NCBI GenBank assembly: GCA_011170285.1
Contig: DUEE01000002.1
Span: forward strand, 1-64,000
From: Dehalococcoidia bacterium
GTDB taxonomy: Bacteria > Chloroflexota > Dehalococcoidia > Dehalococcoidales > W498
DNA: 64,000 bases
Direction: 5' to 3'
Shown: one piece after another, positions 18,541 to 27,975 of the stretch
How the letters are laid out: each line of letters begins with the position of its first letter
Position numbering within the stretch: the first letter of the stretch is position 1
Notes under the pieces: generated by a model
The model's database searches: none
What the model saw: only the letters and a program-made list of their open reading frames with translations
What the model was told of the DNA's origin: nothing
Position numbers and translations under genes: made by a program

Positions 18541-21522
18541 CTAAAGACGACGGGTGTATTTACATCTAGGATAGCTTGAGCAACCGAGAAATCTATTCCC
18601 TCTCCTCCGATTTCTCCTAACAACTAAGTAACCATTGTACTTGCATCCCGTTCCATCTGGTCCAGGACAAGGCTCTGATGTCTGAACTCCCGCGGCATGT
18701 TCCTCTAGTAGCTCGAGGTTTCTAATTATTTCCTCGATAGCTGATTGGCCTGTAAATCTTCTCATCTGCTCACCGCTGTCGCGATGGCTAAGGATATTAA
18801 GGCTGCCTTCCCATGCAACGTCATTATCAAGAATGGCTACCTTCTGATGCATGTTGCGACGTTCAATCACATTTACTCCAATACTCCGCAATTGCCCCAC
18901 TACAATTTCTGATTGACTGGCCATCTCACCAACCTGTTGATTTAAAGGCCTTGTGTAAATTCTTATGTCTATACCTTGTCCTATCATGGCTCTGAAATAA
19001 TCCATGAACGTACCGGCACGGTTGACAGAAACAAATGGGCTGAGTATCATAAGTCGTTGCTGGACTCCCCTAATATCTTGTAGAAACTGGGCCCAGAAAT
19101 TACGCTCAGTATATAGTTCTCCGGATACTGGCTGAGTGTCCACACTTCTAGCTGCCAGCAATGCATCAGCCCATTTCTCAAAGTCAGTAGTGAAATAGTT
19201 GTCAACCAGACTTTCTGACTCAGAGTATTCCGCCTTCTGCTGGAAATGACGAATTATTCGCGATAATAGAGATTCACGATCTAGTTCACCCAATAAACGC
19301 TTTGTATTAGCCACCAGATATAGTTTATCTTTAGCTCGAGTCATGGCTACATTCAAAACTCGTAAGGCATCAGAATCACGCTTTGTATCATCTAGCATAG
19401 GAGCAGTTTTGAGGCCTATGCCCTCAGTACTGTCAAATATGATTATTTGTTGCTCGCCACCTTGAAACATATGGATAGTGCTTACACGCACACGGTTCAA
19501 TAGTTGCCAGTCCTTAGCAATCTTGTTTATTAACCGTGCTTGGTGTCTATATGGCGTAACTATGCCGATTTTACAATCCGGTGTCTGTTGTATTATCTTC
19601 CTAGCAAGTGTAGCGCAGACCAGTGCGTGATAAAGATTGAATCGTCCACCAGTGGAAATCTAGCTACACCACGCGTTCATCTTGCCGGTTTTAATTAACA
19701 CCAAAGGTGATGACGAAACGCCATCCGTAAGACTGTACCTTCCAGTAGATAAGTGGTCTCTCAAGACACCTTGGTAAATAAAGCGATTAGAAATTTCGGA
19801 GATGGCAGGAACCATTCGATACTGTGTATCTAATAACGTAACCCTTTCATCCAACTGAGCTTCCTTTATGTCCCAGATGCCCAAGACATCGAAGATACTT
19901 CTACCAAGCCATCGCTGTGCCATTGGTTTCTCTGAGATACAGATTGGCGGTAGTTGCAGAAAATCACCAACTATAGTAACAGATTGACAGCATCGCCCAA
20001 CTGCCCAATATAGGTGCGGTAATGGAGCCATACTGGCTTCGTCAAGAATAAGGACATCAAACTTCCTACTAGGAAATTGCTTCGCTGTAAAAGTCTTCGT
20101 CAGTGTTGTAGCAACTAATCTAGCTTCGGATAGAACCTTATTCTGTATCTCTTCCAGCTCCTTGTTAATTTCAGCTATCCTGGATAGAATAGCATCTTTA
20201 CGAACCTCATACTTATTTCTCTGCTCTTCTAGTTCTCCTTGTGGAATCCCAATTTCCTGCAGCAAAATGTTAGCTTCTGCTCTGGTCTCAGCCAGTTCAT
20301 TATCTTTAGCTTTACAAGAGCTCTCAAGGGTGCTGCGGAGTTTGATATTAGCCTCAAAAGCACGTACCAGTGAGTCACGACGAATGCCAGCTTGGTCAAT
20401 TTCATGCTGGATTTTGTCAGGCTGAAGTCCTGTCAGGAACCTTTTTATTGCTCCTGCGGATTGAGCTTCCACTAATCTTCTTCTATTTCTTTCCTGCATT
20501 TCTTCAAGTTGGTTCAACTTTGCCTGTGTCTCTTCTAACTTACCTGAGGTTTGTGATAGAGAGGTCTTAACACTATCAAGCTCAGAAGACAAGGTTTTGA
20601 TTTTTTCTAAAATGTGGAGTATACTGCCAAAACTTGAAATAGTATTATCGATTTGTACCTTCTCAGCTTCCAATGTCTGTCTCTCTTGACTAAGTGTTTC
20701 GCCCCTTTTCTCGGCAATCTTGTCTAGAAGAACCAGTTCATATTTACTCTCTAAGATTTTCAGGTGTTCCTCTTGTGGCTTTCCTAGCCGAACTAATCTT
20801 CCTTCTTGATAGAAAGAAGAACCCTTTAAATGGTCAGCGATATCTTCGAGGGCTTCGTCGACTGCATTATTGGCATGCGAAACGAGAAGCACACTACGTC
20901 CCGCATTTAAATGAGCTTCTACTGCTTTTGCTACAGTCTTGGTCTTACCTGTTCCAGGTGGACCCCAGACTATTGACAACTTGGAGGAATAGGAGGTTTC
21001 TATCGCTCGCTTTTGAGCGTCGTTCGGAGGTTCTTGACCGAGTGAGTAGCTTATTGCGCTTTGAGTTGAAGAGCTTGACCCAGAAAGTGTACCAAGAAAT
21101 AACGCCTCACTGAGGGCAAAATTTGCTTTCTCTGACCCACTATGAGACTCAGTCAACTTATTTTTAAGTAGTTCAAGAAGATACCAAGAATTCGTGTGCA
21201 ATGTAGCAGTTGATATAAACTTGCCCAAAAATCGTTCTATACCGATTTCAACTTCTAAGCCCTGTGTGAGTAATACTTGGGCGGAGTACCTGTAATTATT
21301 GATTTCTATTTCTGCGGGTGAGTCATCTAGGACGGTAAGGAAATTTTCTAGGTTGAATAAGTATACATTAAGTGCTGATATCTCCCGCAGAAATCGTCCG
21401 TTAAATAATTTGACAATGTTCCCACCCCTGTTTCTACCTCTAGGATTCTTAAGGGCATCAATTTCTTCATCGAGTGATTGGATTAGCTCCTCGGCAAGTT
21501 TAGATAACATCTTTTCAGCCAT
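18541..21522 (-). pseudogene. SF1 helicase-PLD nuclease fusion (Mokosh type II-like), split by one amber codon
   Basis: One continuous frame of 993 codons contains a single stop, TAG at 19660-19662 (codon 621); the frame is otherwise open and protein-like across it (NAWCS, stop, ISTGGRFNLYHALV). Order of domains: an N-terminal region, Walker A GPPGTGKT near residues 187-194, a long coiled coil (about 275-450), and helicase motifs ILDEASMAPL, GDFLQLPP and TLDTQYRM. The motif-V/VI part follows (ISTIHMFQGGE, NVAMTRAKDKLYLV). Next come a phospholipase-D-type nuclease module with HQK at residue 892 and a C-terminal topoisomerase-type zinc ribbon. COG1112-like helicase plus PLD in one chain matches the described type II Mokosh protein; the zinc ribbon is extra. 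It may be inactive, or a sequencing error. Confidence 0.8.
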
Positions 21523-21948
21523 TTTTAAATTCGAATTGATGACTACGAAACATTATACAACTTTCGCGGCCAGATGTAATTTAGATAGCGTCTCCTGCTC
21601 ATAGGAAATTTACAAATCGCACTAAATAACGTTATGTTATTCTCGACAATCTTGTGTACTAATAAAACTTATTATCAATAAATTTGAAAATAGAATTACG
21701 GCGAAGCAAAAAGTGATGTAATGCGCGAGAAGAAAATTTTATTTCACCTCTTAACTAGTTTGCACCTCAAGTAATTTTCATACATGCGAGGCGAAGTCAT
21801 GGCAATATCATCTTAGAGATTGCTTCGGCGCAAAGCGCCTCACAATGACAGATATTCGTAATGACAAAAAGGGGAGTTACGCGTTACTAAGGTACTGGAT
21901 GAGCGCGGCATTTGCTAACGATACAGGAAACCTAGTAAACTTCATCCT
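21523..21948. other. Intergenic stretch upstream of xerC, right end of island
   Basis: No gene is supportable. It contains one copy of a dispersed repeat (21816-21850) and AT-rich sequence that presumably holds the promoters of the divergent helicase gene and of xerC. It shows no similarity to the dprA-topA operon that xerC would normally follow. Confidence 0.5.
21816..21850. repeat. Dispersed repeat of the GAGATTGCTTCG...CAATGACA type
   Basis: The segment reads GAGATTGCTTCGGCGCAAAG followed by CGCCTCACAATGACA. The internal GGCGCAAAGCGCC is a short palindrome. Sequences of this type are common intergenic repeats in many bacterial and archaeal genomes. It is the only copy I found in the window. 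Confidence 0.5.
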
Positions 21949-22869
21949 ATGCAAGAGGTTTTTAATAGATATATAGATTACCTTGAGGCGGAGCGGAATG
22001 CTTCACCTTATACGGTGCGCAATTATACTACCGATTTGCTGGACTTCTTTCACTCTCTCAGCGCCAAAGGGATTGGTTCACTTAAAGAAGTGGATAAACA
22101 TACCTTGCGGGATTATATGGCTCATCTTATGGAGCAAGGTTTTGTTAAGGCAAGCATTGCCCGTAAGCTATCGGCTATTCGCTCTTTTTACCGCTACTTA
22201 CTTAGAGAAGAAATACTATCCACCAGCCCGGTAGCCACTACCTTTTCACCCAAGCTAGATAAGCGACTACCCCCATTTCTTGCTATGGAAGAGATGCTGC
22301 GACTTCTGGAAGCCCCTGATTTATCCACGCCACAGGGACAGCGTGACCGGGCTTTGCTGGAACTACTTTATGCTTCAGGCATCAGGGTAAGCGAATTGGT
22401 AAACCTAAATGTGGAGCAGGTTAATCTGGATAGCCGTGAAATTCGCGTCTTAGGAAAGGGCTCTAAGGAGCGACTAGTGTTAATGGGTCAGCCGGCAGCC
22501 ATGGCTCTGAGTGCTTACATTAGCCAGGGCAGACCCAAGCTCCTGGGTAAGAAAGGAAGTAGCGCCCTGTTCCTTAATCGCTACGGGGAACGCCTCCCGG
22601 AACGAAGGGTTCAAAGAATATTAGTAAAATATGCTAATATAGCTGGTATAGATAAGGGGGTTCATCCCCATATGCTGCGTCATACCTTTGCCACACATCT
22701 CCTTGATGGGGGGGCTGATTTAAGAGTGGTTCAGGAGCTTCTGGGTCATGCCAACTTGTCTTCCACCCAGATTTACACCCATGTAACCACAAGTCAGGCA
22801 AGAAAGGTTTACCTCTCAGCTCACCCCATGGCACAAAAAAATAAAACTGACAAACTCGTTACAGAATAG
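21949..22869 (+). CDS. xerC: Tyrosine recombinase XerC/XerD
   Basis: A 306-residue site-specific recombinase that resolves chromosome dimers at dif. It has an N-terminal SAM-like core-binding domain (residues 1-90). The catalytic domain shows Arg146 (SGIRVSEL), Lys in LGKGSKERL, His241 and Arg244 (HMLRHTFATH), His267 (LLGHANLSS) and nucleophile Tyr276 (IYTHV). All catalytic residues are present. A partial second copy of its 5' end lies 4.36 kb upstream beside topA, showing that the gene was displaced from that operon or acquired with the island. It might serve mobile elements that exploit Xer. Confidence 0.94.
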   Translation: MQEVFNRYIDYLEAERNASPYTVRNYTTDLLDFFHSLSAKGIGSLKEVDKHTLRDYMAHLMEQGFVKASIARKLSAIRSFYRYLLREEILSTSPVATTFSPKLDKRLPPFLAMEEMLRLLEAPDLSTPQGQRDRALLELLYASGIRVSELVNLNVEQVNLDSREIRVLGKGSKERLVLMGQPAAMALSAYISQGRPKLLGKKGSSALFLNRYGERLPERRVQRILVKYANIAGIDKGVHPHMLRHTFATHLLDGGADLRVVQELLGHANLSSTQIYTHVTTSQARKVYLSAHPMAQKNKTDKLVTE

Positions 22870-22920
22870 CTGGGAATTGAGCTAGCTTTTAACAAAATCT
22901 TAGATTAGGAGGCTTGGAAG

Positions 22921-24000
22921 TTGAAAATAGATAATAGACTACAGAAATTGCGCCAAAGATTATCCGAAGAGGATATTGAGGCTATCTTTATCTCTCAGCC
23001 GGAGAACAGGCATTACCTTTCTGGCTTTGATGGTTCAGCCGGTTTTCTATTGATTACACCGCAAAAATCTACCTTGGCTACCGATTTTCGCTATATAGAG
23101 CAAGCCAAAGGACAAGCTCCCGACTACGAGATTTTTCAAATTTCAGGTAATATGGTTAACTGGTTCCCTGAACTAGTAGCTGGGTTGGGGAGGCTGGGGT
23201 TTGAAGCCGGACATATTACCTTTGCTATGTATCGGCAGTTAACTGATATATTGAATAAAGCACAATCTCAACTCAAGCTTATTCCTACCGACGGACTGGT
23301 AGAGTCCCTCCGAGCTATAAAAGAGCCTGAGGAGATTGAGCTTATTACCAAAGCAGTAGCCATTAGTGATAACGCCATAGACCATGTTCACAATATAATT
23401 CATATAGGTATGAGTGAAAAGGAATTAGCCTGGGAGATAGAGAAATTTATGCGAGAGAATGGCAGCGAGTCTATACCCTTTGATATTATTGTGGCTTCAG
23501 GTCCAAATTCTGCTTTACCTCACGCCCAGCCCTCATCGCGCGCCATATGCTCTGGCGAGCCGATATTAATAGATATTGGAGCCAGGGTTGGAGGTTACTC
23601 CAGCGACTTGAGCCGCACTATCTGCCTTGGGGTTCCTGACGATATCTTCAATAAGGTATATAATACTGTTCTTGGAGCACAACTAGCGGCGCTGGCTATA
23701 ATTAGTGAGGGTATGACTGGTGGACAGATTGACAATGTGGCAAGGACGGTTATTCAGGAAGCAGGCTATGGTGAAGCCTTTGGGCATAGTTTAGGTCATG
23801 GTGTAGGTCTTGCACCACACGAGCAGCCACGCTTGAGTCCCAATTCACCAGAATATTTTGTTGATGGCATGGTTTTCACGGTTGAGCCTGGCATTTATCT
23901 TTCCGGTTGGGGAGGAGTGAGAATTGAAGATTTAGCAGTAATGGAAAATGGCAAACCCAGAGTAATTTCACAAGCTAGAAAGGTTGGAAATGATAAGTAG
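22921..24000 (+). CDS. M24-family Xaa-Pro peptidase
   Basis: A 359-residue aminopeptidase P/prolidase-type enzyme starting at TTG after AGGAGG. The N-terminal creatinase-like domain (1-125) has the NRHYLSGFDGSAGFLL motif. The C-terminal pita-bread domain carries all five metal ligands: two Asp in LIDIGARVGGYSSDLSRT, His in HSLGHGVGL, Glu in FTVEPGIYL and Glu in VRIEDLAV. It probably removes N-terminal residues before proline in cytoplasmic peptides. Its end overlaps the start of efp by 11 bases, a frequent bacterial arrangement. Confidence 0.93.
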   Translation: MKIDNRLQKLRQRLSEEDIEAIFISQPENRHYLSGFDGSAGFLLITPQKSTLATDFRYIEQAKGQAPDYEIFQISGNMVNWFPELVAGLGRLGFEAGHITFAMYRQLTDILNKAQSQLKLIPTDGLVESLRAIKEPEEIELITKAVAISDNAIDHVHNIIHIGMSEKELAWEIEKFMRENGSESIPFDIIVASGPNSALPHAQPSSRAICSGEPILIDIGARVGGYSSDLSRTICLGVPDDIFNKVYNTVLGAQLAALAIISEGMTGGQIDNVARTVIQEAGYGEAFGHSLGHGVGLAPHEQPRLSPNSPEYFVDGMVFTVEPGIYLSGWGGVRIEDLAVMENGKPRVISQARKVGNDK

Positions 24001-24547
24001 CAGTGAATTAAGGAAGGGAATTACTATTGAACTGGATGGATCCCTGTATCAGGTGCTTGAATGCCAGCATATTAAGATGAAGCGAACCGCATTGTCTCGG
24101 CTCAAACTTCGTGATATACGTGGCGGTCATACTATCGAGCGAACCTTTCAGTCCAGTGAGAAGTTCATTCGGGCACGGCTTGAATATCGCCGGATGCAAT
24201 ACCTCTATAATGAGGGCAATTTATATTACTTTATGGATGAGGAAAATTACGAGCAGATACCCCTTAGTGTCTCCCAACTGGGTGATGCTGTTAACTACTT
24301 GAAAGAAGGCCTGTCATTAGAGGTATCAAGCTATAAGGATGAGCTAATAGGCGTAGAGTTACCTATTACTGTTGAGCTTCAGGTAATTGATACCGCTCCT
24401 GGTTTTAAAGGAGATACCGCTACCGCTGGGAATAAATCAGCTAATCTGGAGACAGGCATTATCATCCAGGTTCCCCTATTCGTTAATACCGGAGATATTA
24501 TCAAGGTTGACACTCGCAGTGGTAGCTACCTGGAAAGGGTTAGTTGA
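23990..24547 (+). CDS. efp: Translation elongation factor P
   Basis: EF-P rescues ribosomes stalled at polyproline. From ATG 23990 (AAAGG, spacing 6) the protein is 185 residues with the KOW-like N-domain (1-65), the middle OB domain (MQYLYNEGNLYYFMD) and the C-terminal OB domain, including the PGFKGDTATAG and LETGIIIQVPLFV signatures. The tip of the N-domain loop is unusual. Instead of the typical HVKPGKG, it reads HIKMKRTALSR, about one residue shorter and with no PG or KG. K31 and R32 are the candidate tip residues. A TTG at 23984 would add two residues. Confidence 0.94.
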   Translation: MISSSELRKGITIELDGSLYQVLECQHIKMKRTALSRLKLRDIRGGHTIERTFQSSEKFIRARLEYRRMQYLYNEGNLYYFMDEENYEQIPLSVSQLGDAVNYLKEGLSLEVSSYKDELIGVELPITVELQVIDTAPGFKGDTATAGNKSANLETGIIIQVPLFVNTGDIIKVDTRSGSYLERVS

Positions 24548-24548
24548 A

Positions 24549-25196
24549 TTGCTGAAAGCCGATTTTCATGTTCACACTGAATATTCAATGGACAGTAATA
24601 CACCTTTGGAGAAAGTGATTAGTCGCTGCCTGCAGACCGGGATAAACTGTATTGCCGTATCTGACCATGGCACCATTGAAGGGGCGGTAAAGATGCAGGA
24701 CATAGCCTCCTTCCCCGTAATTGTTGCTGAGGAAATTTTAACCCCAATTGGTGACATTATCGGTATGTTTCTTAAACAGACTATACCCAGTGGTCTTTCT
24801 GCTGAACAGGTAATATCCCGAATCAGGGCTCAAGGTGGCTTGGTATACATCCCACACCCTTTTGACACATTATTCAGGCACGCTCTAGGTGGTAACATGC
24901 TAGAAGCACTGGTGGAGCAAATTGATATCATAGAGGTATTTAATGCCCGAAGTCCTTTCCCCTGGTATTCAGCCAAAGCTCGAGCCTTTGCCCAAAAGTA
25001 TGGTATTCCGGGAAGTGCCGGCAGTGATGCCCATACTCCTGGCGAGATAGGTAATGCCTATGTAGAGATGCCTGAATTCAGTGGTAAGGATGATTTTCTA
25101 AACGCTTTAGCCCAAGGCAAGATTTTTGGGCATATGGCAAGCCCCTTGGTTCACTTTGGCAGCCTTTGGGCAAGAGTAAGAAAAAAGTTCCAATAG
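24549..25196 (+). CDS. PHP-domain metal-dependent phosphoesterase
   Basis: The frame extends further upstream inside efp, but homology begins only at ADFHVHTEYSMDS, so the probable start is TTG 24549, just after the efp stop. The 215-residue protein has PHP metal-binding motifs: HVH near the N-terminus, then AVSDHGTIEG, VYIPHPFD and AGSDAHTPGEIG. It lacks any polymerase domain and resembles stand-alone PHP enzymes such as TrpH-like 3',5'-nucleotide or oligonucleotide phosphatases. The exact substrate is unknown. Translation is probably coupled to efp, and the formyltransferase-like gene follows within 10 bases. Confidence 0.85.
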   Translation: MLKADFHVHTEYSMDSNTPLEKVISRCLQTGINCIAVSDHGTIEGAVKMQDIASFPVIVAEEILTPIGDIIGMFLKQTIPSGLSAEQVISRIRAQGGLVYIPHPFDTLFRHALGGNMLEALVEQIDIIEVFNARSPFPWYSAKARAFAQKYGIPGSAGSDAHTPGEIGNAYVEMPEFSGKDDFLNALAQGKIFGHMASPLVHFGSLWARVRKKFQ

Positions 25197-25205
25197 ATAG
25201 TAGTG

Positions 25206-26057
25206 ATGTATAAGCTAGGCTGGTTTTCTACAGGTAGAGATAGGGCAGCCAGAGACTTATTTAAAGCGGTACAGAACAGCATCAAGCTTGGTGATATTGA
25301 GGCTGAGATAGCCTTTGTTTTTTGCAACCGTGAACCAGGTGAATCACAGGAGAGCGACTTATTCCTCAAGCTGGTTGAAGGTTACCATATCCCTCTCATT
25401 TGCCTTTCCTACCGAAAGTTTAAAGTTAATAAGGGGGCTTCTATTACAGGACAGGAAGGAACTTTACCTCTATGGCGGCTTGATTATGACCGAGAGGTTA
25501 TGTATCGGTTACAGGGCTTTCACCCTGACCTATGCGTACTAGCTGGTTATATGCTTATCGTGGGTGAAAAGATGTGCCACCGATACGATATGATTAACCT
25601 TCATCCGGCGGCTCCGGGTGGACCCCCAGGAACATGGCAGGAGGTAATCTGGAAGCTAATTGACAGTAAAGCTTATGAAACAGGGGTAATGATGCACTTG
25701 GTAGCCCCAGAGCTGGACAAGGGACCACCGGTAACCTATTGCACATTTCCTATTAGGGGCAAAGCATTTGATAGATATTGGGATGAAGTGGAGGAGCATT
25801 CAGAGAAAGAGATTGAAAAGAAGCCGGGCGGAAATAATCACCTGTTCAGGCTCATCCGCGAACAAGGGCTGTCTAGAGAATTCCCTCTAACAATATCTAC
25901 CCTTAAGGCTTTTAGCCAGGGTAGAATAAAGATAACAGCAGACAAACGACTCATTGATGCTAATGGAAGACCAATTAAAGGCTATAATCTGACCGACGAG
26001 ATAAATGAAGTGGTAAAAGAGCCGTTTTCTAAAGAGCCTGACGAACTCGATTACTAA
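25206..26057 (+). CDS. Formyltransferase-family protein (PurN-like)
   Basis: About 283 residues from ATG 25206 (GTG 25203 is an alternative). It has the formyl-transferase Rossmann fold features: LGWFSTGRDRAARDL at the N-terminus, DLCVLAGYMLIVG in the middle and INLHPAAPGGPPGTWQE, where the catalytic Asn-His-Asp set of PurN lies around N-L-H-P. A later ETGVMMHLVAPELDKGP strand follows. The C-terminal ~90 residues are an extra helical part not found in short PurN proteins. Whether it acts on GAR is uncertain. It is the last gene of the M24-efp-PHP cluster. Confidence 0.7.
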   Translation: MYKLGWFSTGRDRAARDLFKAVQNSIKLGDIEAEIAFVFCNREPGESQESDLFLKLVEGYHIPLICLSYRKFKVNKGASITGQEGTLPLWRLDYDREVMYRLQGFHPDLCVLAGYMLIVGEKMCHRYDMINLHPAAPGGPPGTWQEVIWKLIDSKAYETGVMMHLVAPELDKGPPVTYCTFPIRGKAFDRYWDEVEEHSEKEIEKKPGGNNHLFRLIREQGLSREFPLTISTLKAFSQGRIKITADKRLIDANGRPIKGYNLTDEINEVVKEPFSKEPDELDY

Positions 26058-26060
26058 AGA

Positions 26061-26215
26061 AAGCCTGAAGGGGCGAAGCCCCTCTAAAGAAACTATCTTC
26101 TCCTTTGCAGGAGAGATACTAAAGGAGAGTTAAAGAGAGGCGAAGCCTCTCTTATATAACCAGTCCCCCCTTCCCCTTAATAAGGGGAAGGGGGATAAAG
26201 GGGGATGGGGTTACC
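26061..26215. repeat. Dispersed GC-palindrome repeat, copy A
   Basis: Composite intergenic repeat made of three palindromes: AGGGGCGAAGCCCCT (26069-26083), GAGAGGCGAAGCCTCTC, and CCCCTTCCCCTTAATAAGGG continuing into GAAGGGGG. A tail GGATAAAGGGGGATGGGGTT follows. Related copies lie near 27976, 33440, 43043 and 57024. All are intergenic. This copy has no nested insert and serves as a reference. Confidence 0.85.
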
Positions 26216-26243
26216 AATAAAAAACCTAAAGGGGGTGAGGTAG

Positions 26244-27236
26244 ATAAACAATTTTATCTGTTTTGACCTTGAAGGACCGCTATCACCTCAGGATAATGCC
26301 TATGAGTTAATGAAACTTTTCCCCAACGGGGATAAGATTTTTGAGGTCATTAGTCGTTATGATGACCTGCTAACACTTGAGGAAAGGGAGGATTATGAGC
26401 CGGGGGATACCCTGTCTCTCATAGTGCCATTCCTGGCGCTGCATAATATTTCAGAGGATAATATCGCCACCCTAGCCGCTAAAGCCAGCCTAACTGGCGG
26501 TGCTTACAAACTTATATCCTGGCTTGAATATAGTGGCTGGAAGGTATTTTGTATTAGCACCAGTTACGAACAGTATGCCATTCATATTACCCAGAAATTA
26601 GGTATTTATGCTCATAATGTTGCTTGTACACCATTCCCTTTAGATAAATTCCACACAACTTTATGTAAAGAAGGCCTTAAGTTGTTACACCAGACTGAGG
26701 AAGACATTCTAACTATGCGCCCTGTTGCCGATGATGACCGAATTAAACAAAGCTTGGATAATTTCTTTTGGGAAAAACTGCCGACCACTGATTTAGGGGA
26801 AGCAATAAAAGAGTTGAAGCCGGTAGGGGGACGACGCAAGGTAGCTGCCTTAAACAGATTTGCTGATAAATATGACCAACCGTTATCCAACTGGGTAGTG
26901 GTTGGTGATAGCATTACCGATTTCAGAATGCTCCAGGCTGTGGAGGAGGAGAAAGGGTTAGCTATCTCCTTTAACGCTAATGAATATGCCCTGCCCTACT
27001 CAACAATGAGCCTGGCTTCCACACTTATTAGTTACCTAACCGAGGTGCTGGAGGTGTGGCAAAAAGGTCAACGAACAGCAGTGGAGAAAATAGTAAAAGA
27101 TAAAGAGAAGGCTGGAGGTGCGGCAGACGGGCCTTACTTTCACTGGCTATCGGGTAGAGAAAATATAGATGAAGTCATTGAGATTCACAAGAGAATGCGG
27201 CGTCTGGTTAGAGAAGAGACTGGCAAGCTGGGATAA
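26244..27236 (+). CDS. HAD-superfamily hydrolase with probable AUA start
   Basis: The HAD motif I (ICFDLEGPLSPQDNAYE) is encoded upstream of the first ATG at 26310, in the same frame. Between the upstream in-frame TAG (26241-26243) and that motif no ATG, GTG or TTG exists. The first codon is ATA at 26244, with the Shine-Dalgarno-like GGGGGTGAGG just before it. This gives 330 residues. Later motifs include FCISTSYEQY (motif II region), GGRRKVAALNRF with a conserved Lys, and VVVGDSITDFRML (motif IV). The EGPL-x-x-x-DNA pattern resembles a family also found in archaea (EhaR-like); the substrate is unknown. Confidence 0.75.
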   Translation: MNNFICFDLEGPLSPQDNAYELMKLFPNGDKIFEVISRYDDLLTLEEREDYEPGDTLSLIVPFLALHNISEDNIATLAAKASLTGGAYKLISWLEYSGWKVFCISTSYEQYAIHITQKLGIYAHNVACTPFPLDKFHTTLCKEGLKLLHQTEEDILTMRPVADDDRIKQSLDNFFWEKLPTTDLGEAIKELKPVGGRRKVAALNRFADKYDQPLSNWVVVGDSITDFRMLQAVEEEKGLAISFNANEYALPYSTMSLASTLISYLTEVLEVWQKGQRTAVEKIVKDKEKAGGAADGPYFHWLSGRENIDEVIEIHKRMRRLVREETGKLG

Positions 27237-27276
27237 TTATTTATTACCTATAGTTCATCAAATAGGAAAAAGTTAT

Positions 27277-27932
27277 ATGGACAACGAAGATTGGCTAGAA
27301 GACCCTCTCATGGAAATCAGCAAAGGTTCTTACCAATATCGCAAACTAAAGAGCCCTAATGATAAACATAATGACTTATGGAATAGTTTCCACTTTGCTA
27401 CCAGACTTAAGCTAGATGGAGCCGAGCATTTCTGCAGACAAGTGCTCGGTGCAGCCAGTATGCCGGACGACCTCGGTCTGCCACTTTTGTCCCATAGACA
27501 GTTAAAATGGTATTTAGATGCATTCTTTTTTGAATTGATGTCAGCATATTATACACTCTTACAGGAATTAAACATCGTTTTTGCCTACTATCCGGTATTT
27601 AAGCCAGAGGATGTCAACTGGAATACTATAAGAGGCAAATTAACTGAAAGATTGACCGAGTATATGGATAAAGAATGGGAAAAAGAATGGTTTGATAAAG
27701 TCCGTAGGTACAGACATATGGCAACCCATCATTACATTGTTCCGACAGGCTCGGGGAAAGCGGGATGAGGAGATAAACCCTTGGATTATACAACACATCA
27801 TGTTTTTATACCCTGTTTAGACAATACCGGAAATTTAAAAGATGAAGAAATCAGTGTTTGTAAAGACTATTTGAAGAATATGGTTAGGTATATTAGCTCG
27901 GTTTGGGAAAAGATGGCACAGGATTTCAATTA
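27277..27932 (+). pseudogene. HEPN-like protein interrupted by an in-frame TGA
   Basis: From ATG 27277 (AGGAAAAAG upstream) the frame encodes 163 residues and stops at TGA 27766-27768. The same frame then stays open through LDYTTHHVFIPCLDNTG, ISVCKDYLKNMVRYISSVWE and stops at TAG 27930-27932. The C-terminal part reads as a natural continuation. The sequence is helical, with an R-x4-6-H motif (VRRYRHMATHH), suggesting a HEPN-type RNase or nucleotidyl-transfer partner similar to Cthe_2314-like proteins. Alternatively, a second short protein could start at TTG 27781. The single stop probably makes this a recent pseudogene. Confidence 0.55.
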
Positions 27933-27975
27933 GGTTAAAGTATGCTTTTAGAGGCTAATGATATTGGCAATGGAG

